Source: Candidatus Poribacteria bacterium (GTDB lineage Bacteria > Poribacteria > WGA-4E > PCPOR2b). Taken from it: 64,000 nucleotides of DNA. The stretch lies in the NCBI GenBank assembly GCA_028819845.1, contig JAPPKS010000023.1, forward strand, positions 157,673 through 221,672, written 5' to 3'. Below the pieces are notes generated by a model that had not been told where the DNA came from, searched no databases, and saw only the letters and a program-made list of their open reading frames with translations. Positions 34,360 through 43,213 of the stretch are shown one piece after another; within the stretch, counting starts at the first letter, position 1; the number at the start of each line of letters is the position of its first letter. The position numbers were made by a program, and so were the translations under genes.

Positions 34360-35640
34360 TCACGAATCTCTGCCCAACACCCGATGTCCAATGTCCTTCC
34401 GAAAATGGGCAGCGTCAAAGTGGATTTCTGCGACGCCGAGATATGCGCGGCTGATTGCTTCGCTGACGTCACTTGCCAGCGCCGTGACGCCTAACACTCG
34501 CCCGCCGTTGGTGACGATGCGTCCACTATCCGACTGTGTACCAGCGTGAAAGACGGTTACGCCTTCCAATGAGTTCGCAGCCTCCAGTCCGGTGATTGCT
34601 TTACCGCTCTCGTATGCATCGGGATAACCGCCGGATGCCATAACTACGCACACCGCCGCGCCGGGTTTCCATTCGACTGAAATCTCATCCAATCCTCCGT
34701 CCACGCACGCGTTAAGCAGTGGAACCAGATCGCTCTCCATTCTCGGCAGCAGCACCTGCGCTTCCGGATCGCCCAAACGGCAATTGAACTCCAATACTTT
34801 CACTTCTGACCCGTCAATCATTAAGCCGACATACAACACACCTCTGAATGGACGCCCCGCTTCACGCATCGCCCTGATAGTCGGATAAACAACCGTGTTC
34901 ATGACTTGCGAGTGAATTTCAGGGGTGATGGCAGGCGCCGGTGAATAAGCGCCCATGCCGCCGGTGTTCTTTCCTCGGTCTCCATCCAGCGCCGGCTTGT
35001 GATCTTGAGAGCTGACTAATGGGATGCAATGCACACCGTCGGTCAACACGGTAAAGGAAGCCTCCTCGCCAACCAGCAACTCTTCGATGACGACCTTATT
35101 CCCCGCGCTGCCGAAGGCACGATGAACCATAATCTGCTCAACAGCACTGATGGCTTCATCCTGCGTACGGCCGCTAATGGCGCCCTTGCCTGCGGCGAGG
35201 CCATCCGCCTTGACAAAGACAGGTGTGTTTATCCCTTTGAGATACGCGACGGCGGCATCAGGACTGTCGAATGTGCGGTGTGCCGCCGTCGGGATGTTGT
35301 TGTCAATCATTAACTGCTTGGCGAAGTCCTTACTGGCTTCCAGTATTGCCGCCTTCCGATTGGGTCCGAACGCTCGAAGTCCGCGTTCAAGAAAGACATC
35401 GACTAAACCGTTCGCCAAAGGCAGCTCTGGCCCCACAATAGTCAGATCTATCTTTTCCGTTTCGGCGAAGTCCGCGAGTTCAGCGAAGTTGTTTTCCAAG
35501 CGAATCGACCGGCAGTCGGCGATTTGCGCGATACCGGGGTTTCCGGGCACGCAATATACTTTTTCAACAACCGCGCTCTGCGCAATCTTCCATGCGATGA
35601 CGTGCTCTCTTCCGCCGCTGCCAATAACCAGAACTCTCAT
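34360..35640 (-). CDS. purD: Phosphoribosylamine-glycine ligase
   Basis: A 426-residue ATP-grasp enzyme for step 2 of de novo purine synthesis: 5-phosphoribosylamine + glycine + ATP to GAR. MRVLVIGSGGREHVIAW is the classical start. Other conserved blocks are PELPLANGLVD, FVKADGLAAGKGA (ATP-grasp), DHKPALDGDRGKNTGGMGAYSPAP and FNCRLGDPEAQVLLPR (metal-binding). It is of normal length and complete. The gene ends 36 bases before the zinc-finger fusion gene and starts 69 bases after ftsY ends, in the same direction. No other purine gene lies nearby. Confidence 0.96.
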   Translation of the reverse strand: MRVLVIGSGGREHVIAWKIAQSAVVEKVYCVPGNPGIAQIADCRSIRLENNFAELADFAETEKIDLTIVGPELPLANGLVDVFLERGLRAFGPNRKAAILEASKDFAKQLMIDNNIPTAAHRTFDSPDAAVAYLKGINTPVFVKADGLAAGKGAISGRTQDEAISAVEQIMVHRAFGSAGNKVVIEELLVGEEASFTVLTDGVHCIPLVSSQDHKPALDGDRGKNTGGMGAYSPAPAITPEIHSQVMNTVVYPTIRAMREAGRPFRGVLYVGLMIDGSEVKVLEFNCRLGDPEAQVLLPRMESDLVPLLNACVDGGLDEISVEWKPGAAVCVVMASGGYPDAYESGKAITGLEAANSLEGVTVFHAGTQSDSGRIVTNGGRVLGVTALASDVSEAISRAYLGVAEIHFDAAHFRKDIGHRVLGRDS

Positions 35641-35709
35641 TGCTCACCTTCTAATTTTCTGAGGTTCTTTTCCTCACGCCAATAAACGCCAAATTTTCAA
35701 AGTTGTCGG

Positions 35710-36804
35710 TTAGATTGCCTCATGTGCGAAGAGTGCATCAACAAAATCGCGCGGAACAAAGTCGCGTAAATCGTCCAATTTTTCCCCGATTCCTATCAGT
35801 TTGACGGGCGCACCGATTTCTTCCTTCACGGCAATGACAATGCCGCCCTTTGCGGTACCGTCCAGCTTTGTCACGGCAACGCCTGTAACGGGCACGGTTT
35901 CATTAAAGGTTTTCGCCTGCATAATTGCATTCTGGCCGGCTGTCCCGTCGATGACGAGCAGGACTTCATGCGGGGCGTCCGGCAGCCCGCGCGACATGAC
36001 TCTCCCGATCTTCGATAGCTGATCCATCAAGGGCTTCTTCGTATGAAGCCGTCCTGCGGTATCGACGAGAAGCACATCGACCTGCCGAGCCTTCGCAGCT
36101 TGGACGGCATCAAAGACAACCGATGCAGGGTCTGAACCGTGGCTGCCTCTAATCAGTTCGCTGCCGGTGCGATTGCACCAAATCGCCAATTGATCTTCGG
36201 CAGCGGCGCGGAAGGTATCTCCTGCGGCGACGAGCACACGCTTTTCCTCGGATTTGAATCGATGTGCGAGTTTGCCGATTGTCGTCGTTTTGCCAGAACC
36301 GTTAACGCCTAAGATCAGAATGGCATACGGCCGCCGACCCTCGACATCAATGCCCGCTTCCGATTCTCCGAGTACATTCAGTATTTCCCCTTTGAGAATC
36401 TCTTCCAATTCGGACGGATGTTTTAACCCCTTTCCATTGACTGTCTCACGGACGTTATTCATCAACTTTGCCGTCGTATTTACGCCAACATCGGCTTGAA
36501 TCAAGATTGCCTCGATTTCATCCAGTAAATCTTCATCAATACGGTTGCCGCTGCGCAGAAGGCTGCCGATTTGACCGATAAGTTGACTCCGTGTTTTTGA
36601 CAGTCCCGCCTTAAGTCGGCCGAACCAGTTGCGTTCCGCATCGACCGATGAATCAGTCTGCCGGAATGATTGCGTGCCGGGTTTCTCAGGAGGAATCTCT
36701 ACCGTGTCAGGAGAATTTGCCGAATTCACGGATTCCTCCGGCACCGTCTGTGTCTGTTCTTGTGCTTCGTTATTCTTTTTTCGTTTGAATGGGTTCTTTA
36801 TCAT
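35710..36804 (-). CDS. ftsY: Signal recognition particle receptor FtsY
   Basis: A 364-residue GTPase that docks SRP-ribosome complexes at the membrane. Residues 1 to about 60 are a polar, charged linker (QEQTQTVPEESVNSANS) as in many FtsY proteins. The NG domain follows: LIQADVGVNTTAKLM in the N part, then GVNGSGKTTTIGKLA (P-loop), DTAGRLHTK, TKLDGTAKGG and the closing GIGEKLDDLRDFVPRDFV. AAAGGCG precedes the ATG. It lies in line with purD and after the cupin gene, with about 40 bases of gap. Confidence 0.96.
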   Translation of the reverse strand: MIKNPFKRKKNNEAQEQTQTVPEESVNSANSPDTVEIPPEKPGTQSFRQTDSSVDAERNWFGRLKAGLSKTRSQLIGQIGSLLRSGNRIDEDLLDEIEAILIQADVGVNTTAKLMNNVRETVNGKGLKHPSELEEILKGEILNVLGESEAGIDVEGRRPYAILILGVNGSGKTTTIGKLAHRFKSEEKRVLVAAGDTFRAAAEDQLAIWCNRTGSELIRGSHGSDPASVVFDAVQAAKARQVDVLLVDTAGRLHTKKPLMDQLSKIGRVMSRGLPDAPHEVLLVIDGTAGQNAIMQAKTFNETVPVTGVAVTKLDGTAKGGIVIAVKEEIGAPVKLIGIGEKLDDLRDFVPRDFVDALFAHEAI

Positions 36805-36847
36805 TGACGCCTTTCACATGAGCGGAATTAAATGGGATGTATTTCTC

Positions 36848-37273
36848 TTAAGGACGATTGATAATCCCCGACTCCACGGTGACCTTCGCCTTACGCTCCG
36901 GTCTTTCATGTAGATGCCCATGTCCGGGCAGCGCAATTCCCACCCGCACGGATGGCTTGTCTCCTTTGGGGAAAATGTGGTGGAAACACCGAGCCGGGAC
37001 ATAGACAAAATCCCCCGCGGATGCCTTTACCGGCCTATCTTCGCGCCCCTCTATGACCCATTCAATCTCGCCCTCAAGCACGACCCACCACTCGTCGTAA
37101 TCGTGGCAATGACGGTCGTTTATATGTCCCGGATTCTGGTAAATCACCACGCCTACCACGTGCTCTGCGAGCACCACTGGGTGGGACCACGGCGGAGGTC
37201 CCATCATCTTCTTAATGTCTTCAAGACTGATGTTATTTAGCGTATCGCTAAGAATCGGCGTTTTCAACGGCAT
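36848..37273 (-). CDS. Cupin-domain protein
   Basis: A 141-residue single-cupin protein. GHINDRHCHDYDEWWVVLEGEIEWV supplies the first motif with its metal-binding His and Glu, and AGDFVYVPARCFHHIFPKGDKP the second with its His. Typical of small metal-dependent or sugar-binding cupins; no substrate is suggested. It is coded on the minus strand just upstream of ftsY (gap about 43 bases). Confidence 0.78.
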   Translation of the reverse strand: MPLKTPILSDTLNNISLEDIKKMMGPPPWSHPVVLAEHVVGVVIYQNPGHINDRHCHDYDEWWVVLEGEIEWVIEGREDRPVKASAGDFVYVPARCFHHIFPKGDKPSVRVGIALPGHGHLHERPERKAKVTVESGIINRP

Positions 37274-37325
37274 GGATTTCTACTTTGCAGATTTTAAACA
37301 TCGGCAAATTCAACCTTAAAGTAAA

Positions 37326-37359
37326 GAAGGCTGAAGGGTAGGACAAACCTTCAGCCTTC
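37326..37359 (-). terminator. Intrinsic terminator after the cyclophilin pair
   Basis: GAAGGCTGAAGG (37326-37337) and CCTTCAGCCTTC (37348-37359) form a perfect 12-bp stem with a 10-base loop. The minus-strand side is followed by TTTACTTTAAG. It lies 52 bases after the stop of the cyclophilin gene at 37412. Confidence 0.7.
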
Positions 37360-37411
37360 ATGAGCTTATCGCTTCATTCCCGATATAACTTCGTGACGGG
37401 AGCGGCGAATT

Positions 37412-38005
37412 TTAGCCTTTTTCGCGGATACTAATCGTCGTGATTTTGTCGCCCGGCTCAATTTTATCTAGCACATCAAGGCCCTTGACGACTTTACCGA
37501 ACACTGCGTAATCACCAACAGGTTCAAGTTCGGTGAGACAGATATAGAATTCGGAGGCGTGTGATTCTGAAACTCCATCGCCTGCCATCGCAATTATCCC
37601 TTTAACATGACCCCGATCGTTTTTCTCCAATGGCATCGTGTCAGCTACCAGGGGAGAACCCGCTTGGATGGTTTCGCCGGGATTATCAGTGTGAAACGAC
37701 CTACCGTTGTAATATCCCAACCTGGCGTTCTTGACGAAGTTTTGTACCGTCTGAGTCGCGTCGTTGGAATAGAGTTCAACTTCCATCATTCCCTTGGCTG
37801 TCTCAATCACAGCGATAGCGTTGTGAATGTCAATCTGCGGCGCTTTTTTCTGCGCTGGCTGCGCACTTATCGTCGGACGCGCTTTCGGCGCGGGCGGCTC
37901 TTTTTTTTCCTCTGGGCAGCTTGCGAGAAACACGACGCACATCGTTACGAGAATCGCCGGAGCAAAACGGCTGGTGCACATTCGGTTGCTACTGAGGCTT
38001 AACAT
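37412..38005 (-). CDS. Cyclophilin-type peptidyl-prolyl isomerase lipoprotein
   Basis: A 197-residue protein. A lipoprotein signal (about 1-31, ending FLASC) places it on the periplasmic side of a membrane. A Pro/Ala/Lys-rich linker follows, then a short cyclophilin fold (about 60-195): VIETAKGMMEVELYSNDATQTVQNFV, YYNGRSFH, SEFYICLTELEPVGDYAVFGKVVKGLDVLDKIEPG. The catalytic Arg region reads GRSFHTDNPG rather than the usual F-H-R-V/I, so activity is doubtful and a binding role is possible. The ATG at 38005 overlaps the upstream cyclophilin gene by 17 bases, with GGAGGTGA as ribosome site, so they are coupled. Confidence 0.85.
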   Translation of the reverse strand: MLSLSSNRMCTSRFAPAILVTMCVVFLASCPEEKKEPPAPKARPTISAQPAQKKAPQIDIHNAIAVIETAKGMMEVELYSNDATQTVQNFVKNARLGYYNGRSFHTDNPGETIQAGSPLVADTMPLEKNDRGHVKGIIAMAGDGVSESHASEFYICLTELEPVGDYAVFGKVVKGLDVLDKIEPGDKITTISIREKG

Positions 38006-38561
38006 ACTTTGACTTCACCTCCAATCGAACGGTTTTCATGCTGTCGCCAATCTCCAACAGATCGACGACATCCATGCCTTGGATGACTCGACCAAACGTT
38101 GTATATCGTCCGTCAAGATGAGGCTGCGGTTTCAGACAGATGTAAACTTGACTCCCAGCTGAGTTTGGAGCGTTTGTACGCGCCATGGCGACGGTGCCTC
38201 TCAGATGAGGGCGTTGGTTCGGTAGGGTATACTCGTCAATGATGGTGTAGCCGGGGCCGCCGGTTCCATCGCCGTTCGGGTCACCTCCCTGCACAATGTT
38301 CAAACTCTCGTTGTTTACGATACGGTGAAATGTAAGCCCATTGTAGAACCGTTTCTTAACCAGTTTTTTGAAGTTGCCAACGGCGACGGGCGCGGAATCC
38401 GAATACAACTCAATGACAATCTTCCCCTTCGTGGTTCTCATCGTGACGACCTGCTCCTCTGAAGTCTCACTTTCGCCCATAATCATGGCGCAACTCGTCC
38501 ACACGAATGGGGCGAGTAGAATGACGAGAACTTTAGCGGATAAAAGAAGATTTCTTGGCAT
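37989..38561 (-). CDS. Cyclophilin-type peptidyl-prolyl isomerase lipoprotein
   Basis: A 190-residue protein with a lipoprotein signal (VLVILLAPFVWTSC). A full small cyclophilin follows: MRTTKGKIVIELYSDSAPVAVGNF, YNGLTFHRI with the catalytic-type F-H-R, QGGDPNGDGTGGPGY, GTVAMARTNAPNSAGSQVYI and TTFGRVIQGMDVVDLLEIGD. It catalyses cis/trans isomerisation of prolyl bonds, probably during folding in the periplasm. I prefer ATG 38561 (MPRNLL...) with AGGCGG upstream; GTG 38576 is also in frame. It is followed, overlapping, by a second cyclophilin lacking the F-H-R. Confidence 0.9.
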   Translation of the reverse strand: MPRNLLLSAKVLVILLAPFVWTSCAMIMGESETSEEQVVTMRTTKGKIVIELYSDSAPVAVGNFKKLVKKRFYNGLTFHRIVNNESLNIVQGGDPNGDGTGGPGYTIIDEYTLPNQRPHLRGTVAMARTNAPNSAGSQVYICLKPQPHLDGRYTTFGRVIQGMDVVDLLEIGDSMKTVRLEVKSKYVKPQ

Positions 38562-38691
38562 CAAGCCGCCTTTCACGGTTGTGAAACGATACCGGTTATG
38601 AAAGCTGGTTTTTTCGATTACGCATTAGCATAGCAAAAGTCCGAATAAAAGTCAAGAATTTCGTGGCAAATTCCTCGCCCGTCCTTTCCGC

Positions 38692-38720
38692 TTGATCTTT
38701 ACACACGCTTAATGTATAAT
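38692..38720 (+). promoter_or_regulatory. leuC promoter
   Basis: TTGATC (38692-38697), a 17-base spacer and TATAAT (38715-38720). It lies about 60 bases before the leuC ATG. No leader peptide is obvious in between. Confidence 0.7.
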
Positions 38721-38783
38721 CTCGCACGCTAAAAATACGAATGGGACTTTGGCGTTTGAAAGTCCATGCACTAGGAGAAGCAG

Positions 38784-40187
38784 ATGAAGCCGCGAACAAT
38801 GTTTGAAAAAATTTGGAACGCCCACATCGTGCGTGAAGTGCCGGGAGAAGCGACAATTCTTTATATTGACACGCATCTCGTCCACGAAGTGACCTCTCCC
38901 CAGGCGTTTGAAGGATTGAGGCTCGCCGGACGAAAGGTGCGGTGCCCGCATCTTACGTTTGCGACGATGGATCATAATGTGCCGACAACGGATAGATCCC
39001 TCCCAATCACGGATTTGATTGCCGCCAAACAGATAGAAACCTTAGCGAAAAATTGCAGCGAATTTGGGATTACCTTATACGACCTGCATAGTGCGAAACA
39101 GGGAATCGTCCATGTAATTGGCCCTGAACTTGGGATTACACAGCCGGGAAAGACGATGGTTTGCGGCGACAGCCACACCTCGACGCACGGCGCGTTGGGG
39201 GCGCTTGCCATCGGCATTGGTACCAGCGAAATCGAGCACGTCCTCGCGACACAATGCCTTCTGCAGCAGCGTTCGAAGACCTTTGAAATTAACATCGAAG
39301 GGCAACTTTCCCACGGCGTGACAGCGAAGGATATCATTCTCTCGATAATTGGGAAAATCGGAATCGGCGGCGGCACGGGAACTGTGGTTGAATATTCAGG
39401 TTCGACCATCCGATCGTTGAGCATTGAGGAGCGGATGACGGTTTGCAATATGTCCATCGAAGCCGGTGCGCGAGCCGGAATGGTCGCGCCCGATGATACG
39501 ACCTACGAATACTTGGCTGACCGCGAATTTTCACCGAAAGGAGAAGCCTTTAATCGCGCCGTCGAGCGGTGGAACAGACTGCGGCCCGATGAGGGTGCAA
39601 GTTATGACAAATCCATCAGCATTGATGCAAAAACACTTGCACCCCAAGTTACATGGGGGACCAACCCCGGTATGGTAACCGATGTGACCGGCGTTGTCCC
39701 GGATCCGGACGATATGCCGACACTTGATGAGAAAAATGCCGTCCAACGAGCGCTTGAGTATGTCAATCTGACGCCGGGAACACAAATGACAGATGTTCAG
39801 GTAGACAGGGTGTTCATCGGCAGTTGCACAAATTCGCGCATCACCGATCTTCGCGCAGCGGCTGAAACGGCGAAAGGAAGAAAGGTTGCTCCGACAGTAA
39901 ATGCGCTTGTCGTCCCGGGATCGCAAGCGGTCAAACGGCAAGCGGAAGCGGAAGGCTTAGACGGTATCTTCCGCGCCGCCGGTTTTGAATGGCGCGAGGC
40001 GGGCTGCAGCATGTGTCTCGGCATGAATCCTGACATCCTGATGCCGGGACAGCGATGCGCGAGTACATCGAACCGAAATTTTGAGGGCAGGCAAGGGAAA
40101 GGCGGGCGGACTCACCTCGTCAGTCCGCAGATGGCTGCGGCGGCTGCAATCGCCGGGCATTTCGTTGATGTTCGCACGTGGGAATAA
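38784..40187 (+). CDS. leuC: 3-isopropylmalate dehydratase large subunit
   Basis: A 467-residue subunit that, with LeuD, interconverts 2- and 3-isopropylmalate in leucine synthesis. Cys of the 4Fe-4S cluster lie in [10 protein letters not shown] and in [38 protein letters not shown] and [12 protein letters not shown] are other family blocks. Length is normal. The ribosome site AGGAGAAG precedes ATG 38784. leuD follows after 55 bases. No other leucine gene is in the window. Confidence 0.96.
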   Translation: MKPRTMFEKIWNAHIVREVPGEATILYIDTHLVHEVTSPQAFEGLRLAGRKVRCPHLTFATMDHNVPTTDRSLPITDLIAAKQIETLAKNCSEFGITLYDLHSAKQGIVHVIGPELGITQPGKTMVCGDSHTSTHGALGALAIGIGTSEIEHVLATQCLLQQRSKTFEINIEGQLSHGVTAKDIILSIIGKIGIGGGTGTVVEYSGSTIRSLSIEERMTVCNMSIEAGARAGMVAPDDTTYEYLADREFSPKGEAFNRAVERWNRLRPDEGASYDKSISIDAKTLAPQVTWGTNPGMVTDVTGVVPDPDDMPTLDEKNAVQRALEYVNLTPGTQMTDVQVDRVFIGSCTNSRITDLRAAAETAKGRKVAPTVNALVVPGSQAVKRQAEAEGLDGIFRAAGFEWREAGCSMCLGMNPDILMPGQRCASTSNRNFEGRQGKGGRTHLVSPQMAAAAAIAGHFVDVRTWE

Positions 40188-40242
40188 CTCCTAACCGCGA
40201 TTTACAAGAATTTTCATCGACGAGCCAGAAGGAGACGGGAGT

Positions 40243-40836
40243 ATGGAACCCTTTCGAAAACACACGGGATTGTGTGTCCCGCTGAATCGAATCAATGTCG
40301 ATACCGACCAAATTATCCCCAAGCAGTTTCTGAAACGCATCGAACGTACCGGTTTTGGCGCCTACCTCTTCCACGACTGGCGCTTTCTTGACACGGGCGA
40401 ACTCAACCCGGACTTCGTTCTGAACGCCCCGCGGTATCAGGGGGCAAGCATCCTGGTTGCGGGCACCAACTTTGGCTGCGGCAGCTCTCGTGAACATGCG
40501 CCGTGGGCTTTGCAAGATTACGGTTTCGCGGCGGTTATCGCGCCCTCCTTCGGCGATATTTTCCGTAACAACTGCTACAAAAACGGACTTCTACCGGTCG
40601 TCCTTTCGGAGGATATTTCTGCGGATCTCATACGGCAGATCGAGGCGCAAGAGGTTTACAGGCTGACAATAGATCTCGAAAGTCAGAAGGTGATCCAATC
40701 GGACGGGACCGCACACGCGTTTGAGATTGGAGATTTCCAGAGGCAGTGCCTGCTCAACGGGTTAGACGAAATCGGTTGGACGCTCCAGTTTGAATCGTCT
40801 ATTGCCGAATATGAGAGTGGAAGGGAAGTTTATTGA
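40243..40836 (+). CDS. leuD: 3-isopropylmalate dehydratase small subunit
   Basis: A 197-residue swivel-domain partner of Leu[42 protein letters not shown] and [17 protein letters not shown] are the conserved blocks. It has GAAGGAGACGGG before ATG 40243 and is on the leuC transcript. It is convergent with the defence operon whose last gene ends at 40897. Confidence 0.96.
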   Translation: MEPFRKHTGLCVPLNRINVDTDQIIPKQFLKRIERTGFGAYLFHDWRFLDTGELNPDFVLNAPRYQGASILVAGTNFGCGSSREHAPWALQDYGFAAVIAPSFGDIFRNNCYKNGLLPVVLSEDISADLIRQIEAQEVYRLTIDLESQKVIQSDGTAHAFEIGDFQRQCLLNGLDEIGWTLQFESSIAEYESGREVY

Positions 40837-40896
40837 GGTGGTACTCAACCAGATCGACACCGCGCACTTTTTACCTTCGCGCGATTTTCCGTTATT

Positions 40897-41169
40897 TCAT
40901 GTAATGGGATAGGCATTTTCTAAGGAAATCGGGCTGTTGGCTTTTGGAATTTGTGCATTGCCAGGAAGGGGTTTACCGAGTTCTTCATAGAGTTCGACAA
41001 CGGCAAGAAAAGCGTCATTGGCATTTTCTAACGCTTCATCTATAGAATCGCCTTCTGTTATGAGTTCTGGCAATGTAGGGGAGGTGACGGTATAACCGCC
41101 TTCAGGCTGTGGCGTTAAAATTAACTTGATGCTCTCAAACTCCTTTTCTAATGCATTGGGGGATTGCAT
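40897..41169 (-). CDS. HicB-like antitoxin-type protein
   Basis: 90 residues. ILTPQPEGGYTVTSPTLPELITEGDSIDEALENANDAFL is the HicB-type fold (here over about residues 17-56), which in type II toxin-antitoxin pairs blocks the HicA RNase. No DNA-binding end is obvious and no hicA lies on either side, so it may be a solitary relative with another role. Its start lies within the 3' end of the Vsr gene (overlap 35 bases), so it belongs to that operon, the last of six genes. Confidence 0.78.
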   Translation of the reverse strand: MQSPNALEKEFESIKLILTPQPEGGYTVTSPTLPELITEGDSIDEALENANDAFLAVVELYEELGKPLPGNAQIPKANSPISLENAYPIT

Positions 41170-41590
41170 AGTTGTTGGCAGTGCTAAGAAACCTGTGGAT
41201 TTGGTCGAGGACGTCCACAGGGTGTCTTAATTGACATTCCCAGACTGTTAAAACCCGCCAGCCTTTGTCCAGTAACGAAGCGGTGTGCTCTATATCCCTT
41301 TTGCGAGTGCGCGCCAGCTTAGGCTTCCAATATTGTATGTTTGACTTTGGCAAACCTGCTATGGGACAATCAGGATCGGGATGCCAATGCCAGAAACATC
41401 CGTTTACAAAGATAACCGCCCTGTGCCGAGGTAGCACTAAATCTGGCCTTCCCGGCAAGTCCTGTCGATGCAACCTGAACCGGAAACCTAAGCGGTGTAC
41501 CATTGAATGAACTGCTAGTTCAGGTTTCATACCCTTCGATCTAATCTGTGACATGCACCATGAGCGATCTTCGGGCGTTAAGTTGTCCAT
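41135..41590 (-). CDS. vsr: Vsr-type (very short patch repair) endonuclease
   Basis: A 151-residue nuclease. RSWCMSQIRSKGMKPELAV, GRPDLVLPRHRAVIFVNGCFWHWHPDPDC and KLARTRKRDI are family motifs, with the catalytic-type Asp50 and His68. Vsr proteins nick next to T:G mismatches left by deamination of 5-methylcytosine, and commonly lie beside a cytosine methyltransferase, as here. Some relatives act in restriction. I start it at ATG 41590 (AGGTGA upstream), as the frame upstream lies within the preceding gene. It overlaps hicB and is 7 bases after the DUF6339-like gene. Confidence 0.92.
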   Translation of the reverse strand: MDNLTPEDRSWCMSQIRSKGMKPELAVHSMVHRLGFRFRLHRQDLPGRPDLVLPRHRAVIFVNGCFWHWHPDPDCPIAGLPKSNIQYWKPKLARTRKRDIEHTASLLDKGWRVLTVWECQLRHPVDVLDQIHRFLSTANNYAIPQCIRKGV

Positions 41591-41597
41591 CCTATTA

Positions 41598-42347
41598 TCA
41601 CCTGAGGACACGTTCCGCCTCTTCGCGCAAGAGTTCTGCGAGCACGTCGTCCGAAAGAGAGTCCAATAGCACAACCCCGCCGCGTCGATTTAACGCCACC
41701 ATCCAGCTTCGAAAATTTTGGCGCTCAAACAATTCTCCGCCATTCGCCCAGTGATTTTTCATCACTTCGTAAATCGCACGAAGCACTGTTCGGTTCATAG
41801 ATATCGCTGGACGTTCTATCAACGCCGATCGTACATCCTGCCTGTGAAGAAGGATGGTGAGGAACTTGCGAGGGTCCTGAGAATCTACGTCGTTTGCAAT
41901 CTTTCCCAACCACCATAGTCTTGAAACTCCATTGTCGCGTATCAGGGCTCTGGTTCCTTTCGCAAAAAAATGATTATGAACCTTACGAACGGCATCCTTA
42001 GTCTGATCCGGGCGATTTTGCAGCCACCTGCTAGCCACGTAATTAGGGCAATCCGAGTGACACAAACACGCCCACAATCGCTCAAAAGAGGCCTGATGTG
42101 ATGTCAACTCAGACAATGCTTCGAAAACTAAAATCGCATTCGTAACATCAGTTTCAGGCGGCCTTTTCAAATCTATCTTTAGCTGTCTATCAAGTGCTGG
42201 CGCCGAAATTTTTGACTGTCTAAAGTCACTCCACGTAGTCGCTTGAGGCGGTTTACCCTCTGGTGCATAATACCAATCCAGATTGTCAGCGACATTAAGC
42301 CGTAACTCTTCTAGTGCATCCGTCGTGTAGTAACGCAGTTGTGTCAT
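41598..42347 (-). CDS. DUF6339-like protein of the defence operon
   Basis: A 249-residue soluble protein. The order of blocks (LWACLCHSDCPNYVASRW, HFFAKGTRALIRDNGVSRLWWLGKIAND, then RNGLNR-like ends) matches my memory of DUF6339, a helical family of unknown function often next to restriction-type genes. The assignment is moderately sure. There is no evident catalytic triad. It overlaps the unknown gene upstream by 4 bases, showing coupling, and the Vsr gene follows after 7 bases. Confidence 0.6.
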   Translation of the reverse strand: MTQLRYYTTDALEELRLNVADNLDWYYAPEGKPPQATTWSDFRQSKISAPALDRQLKIDLKRPPETDVTNAILVFEALSELTSHQASFERLWACLCHSDCPNYVASRWLQNRPDQTKDAVRKVHNHFFAKGTRALIRDNGVSRLWWLGKIANDVDSQDPRKFLTILLHRQDVRSALIERPAISMNRTVLRAIYEVMKNHWANGGELFERQNFRSWMVALNRRGGVVLLDSLSDDVLAELLREEAERVLR

Positions 42348-43210
42348 TCGTTGTTATTCTCCGCATCTGCAATCATGGGCATTTTGGTAAAGGGAAAGTC
42401 AAGTATCTTCTGAGCATCAACCACACGATTGGCTCTTTCGGATCCAATGGAATCACATCCGACCTCTTTTAGGCGTTGATTGAGCGACGTGAACCAGCGA
42501 TACTCTTCGAAGTCTTCCGCGCGGTTATCTGCTTCAGTCAACACGGCCAACAAAGCAGGCAAATACAGTCCATTCATTAGGTAGTAGCCTACACCTCGAT
42601 TGGACAACTGGGAGCGGGCCGATTTCAAGCGTCCAGCATCATCAGTAGACATCACAATCCATACACGGTCATTTTCAAGTATATAATTCCAGTAGCCGTC
42701 GGGATGTTTGGATTGGGGTCGAAGTTCAAATATTGAGCCAATTGGACCTTCCTCCGTCGTGTCCATCCAATAGATTTTGGGCTCGTCCTCTGCCAGCACT
42801 GATCCTGTCGCAATGTTAAATGTTCTGCCGTCAAAGTCAGGATGCCAACCTTTTGCTGCAAAATCGGAAATGTCACGGGTGCTGATTAAGAAAGGGGAGA
42901 TTTCAACCTTGCCAGTCAGCGTGGCTGCGCTATATTTATGCTCTAGCCGAGGGGTAGCTGACTGAATACATTCTCGCACGTGAGTTTTGGGCGCTTTAAT
43001 CAAAAGCACGTAGCGGGCGGCCCCGTCCTGTACCAACCGCAAGAGATCCGGGTCGCTAAGTTCAAAATTGACATTGACTTCTACCTCCGTACCGTGTTGA
43101 ACGCGATTTACTTCGATCTCCACTTCAAATTCTGCACTCGGATAGTCGTCTCCGTAGCTCGGAGGGCGCAGTACCGGATGCGGCCAGGCTTTACCAGCGT
43201 CAAAAATCAT
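42344..43210 (-). CDS. Unknown protein of the defence operon
   Basis: A 288-residue soluble protein I do not recognise. The first half is strand-rich and hydrophilic (EFEVEIEVNRVQHGTEVEVNV), the second mixed alpha/beta with a helical end. No membrane segment or nuclease motif is visible. Its position between the GHKL ATPase and the DUF6339-like gene, with gaps of 3 and -4 bases, makes it a likely subunit of the same complex. Confidence 0.65.
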   Translation of the reverse strand: MIFDAGKAWPHPVLRPPSYGDDYPSAEFEVEIEVNRVQHGTEVEVNVNFELSDPDLLRLVQDGAARYVLLIKAPKTHVRECIQSATPRLEHKYSAATLTGKVEISPFLISTRDISDFAAKGWHPDFDGRTFNIATGSVLAEDEPKIYWMDTTEEGPIGSIFELRPQSKHPDGYWNYILENDRVWIVMSTDDAGRLKSARSQLSNRGVGYYLMNGLYLPALLAVLTEADNRAEDFEEYRWFTSLNQRLKEVGCDSIGSERANRVVDAQKILDFPFTKMPMIADAENNNE

Positions 43211-43213
43211 CTG

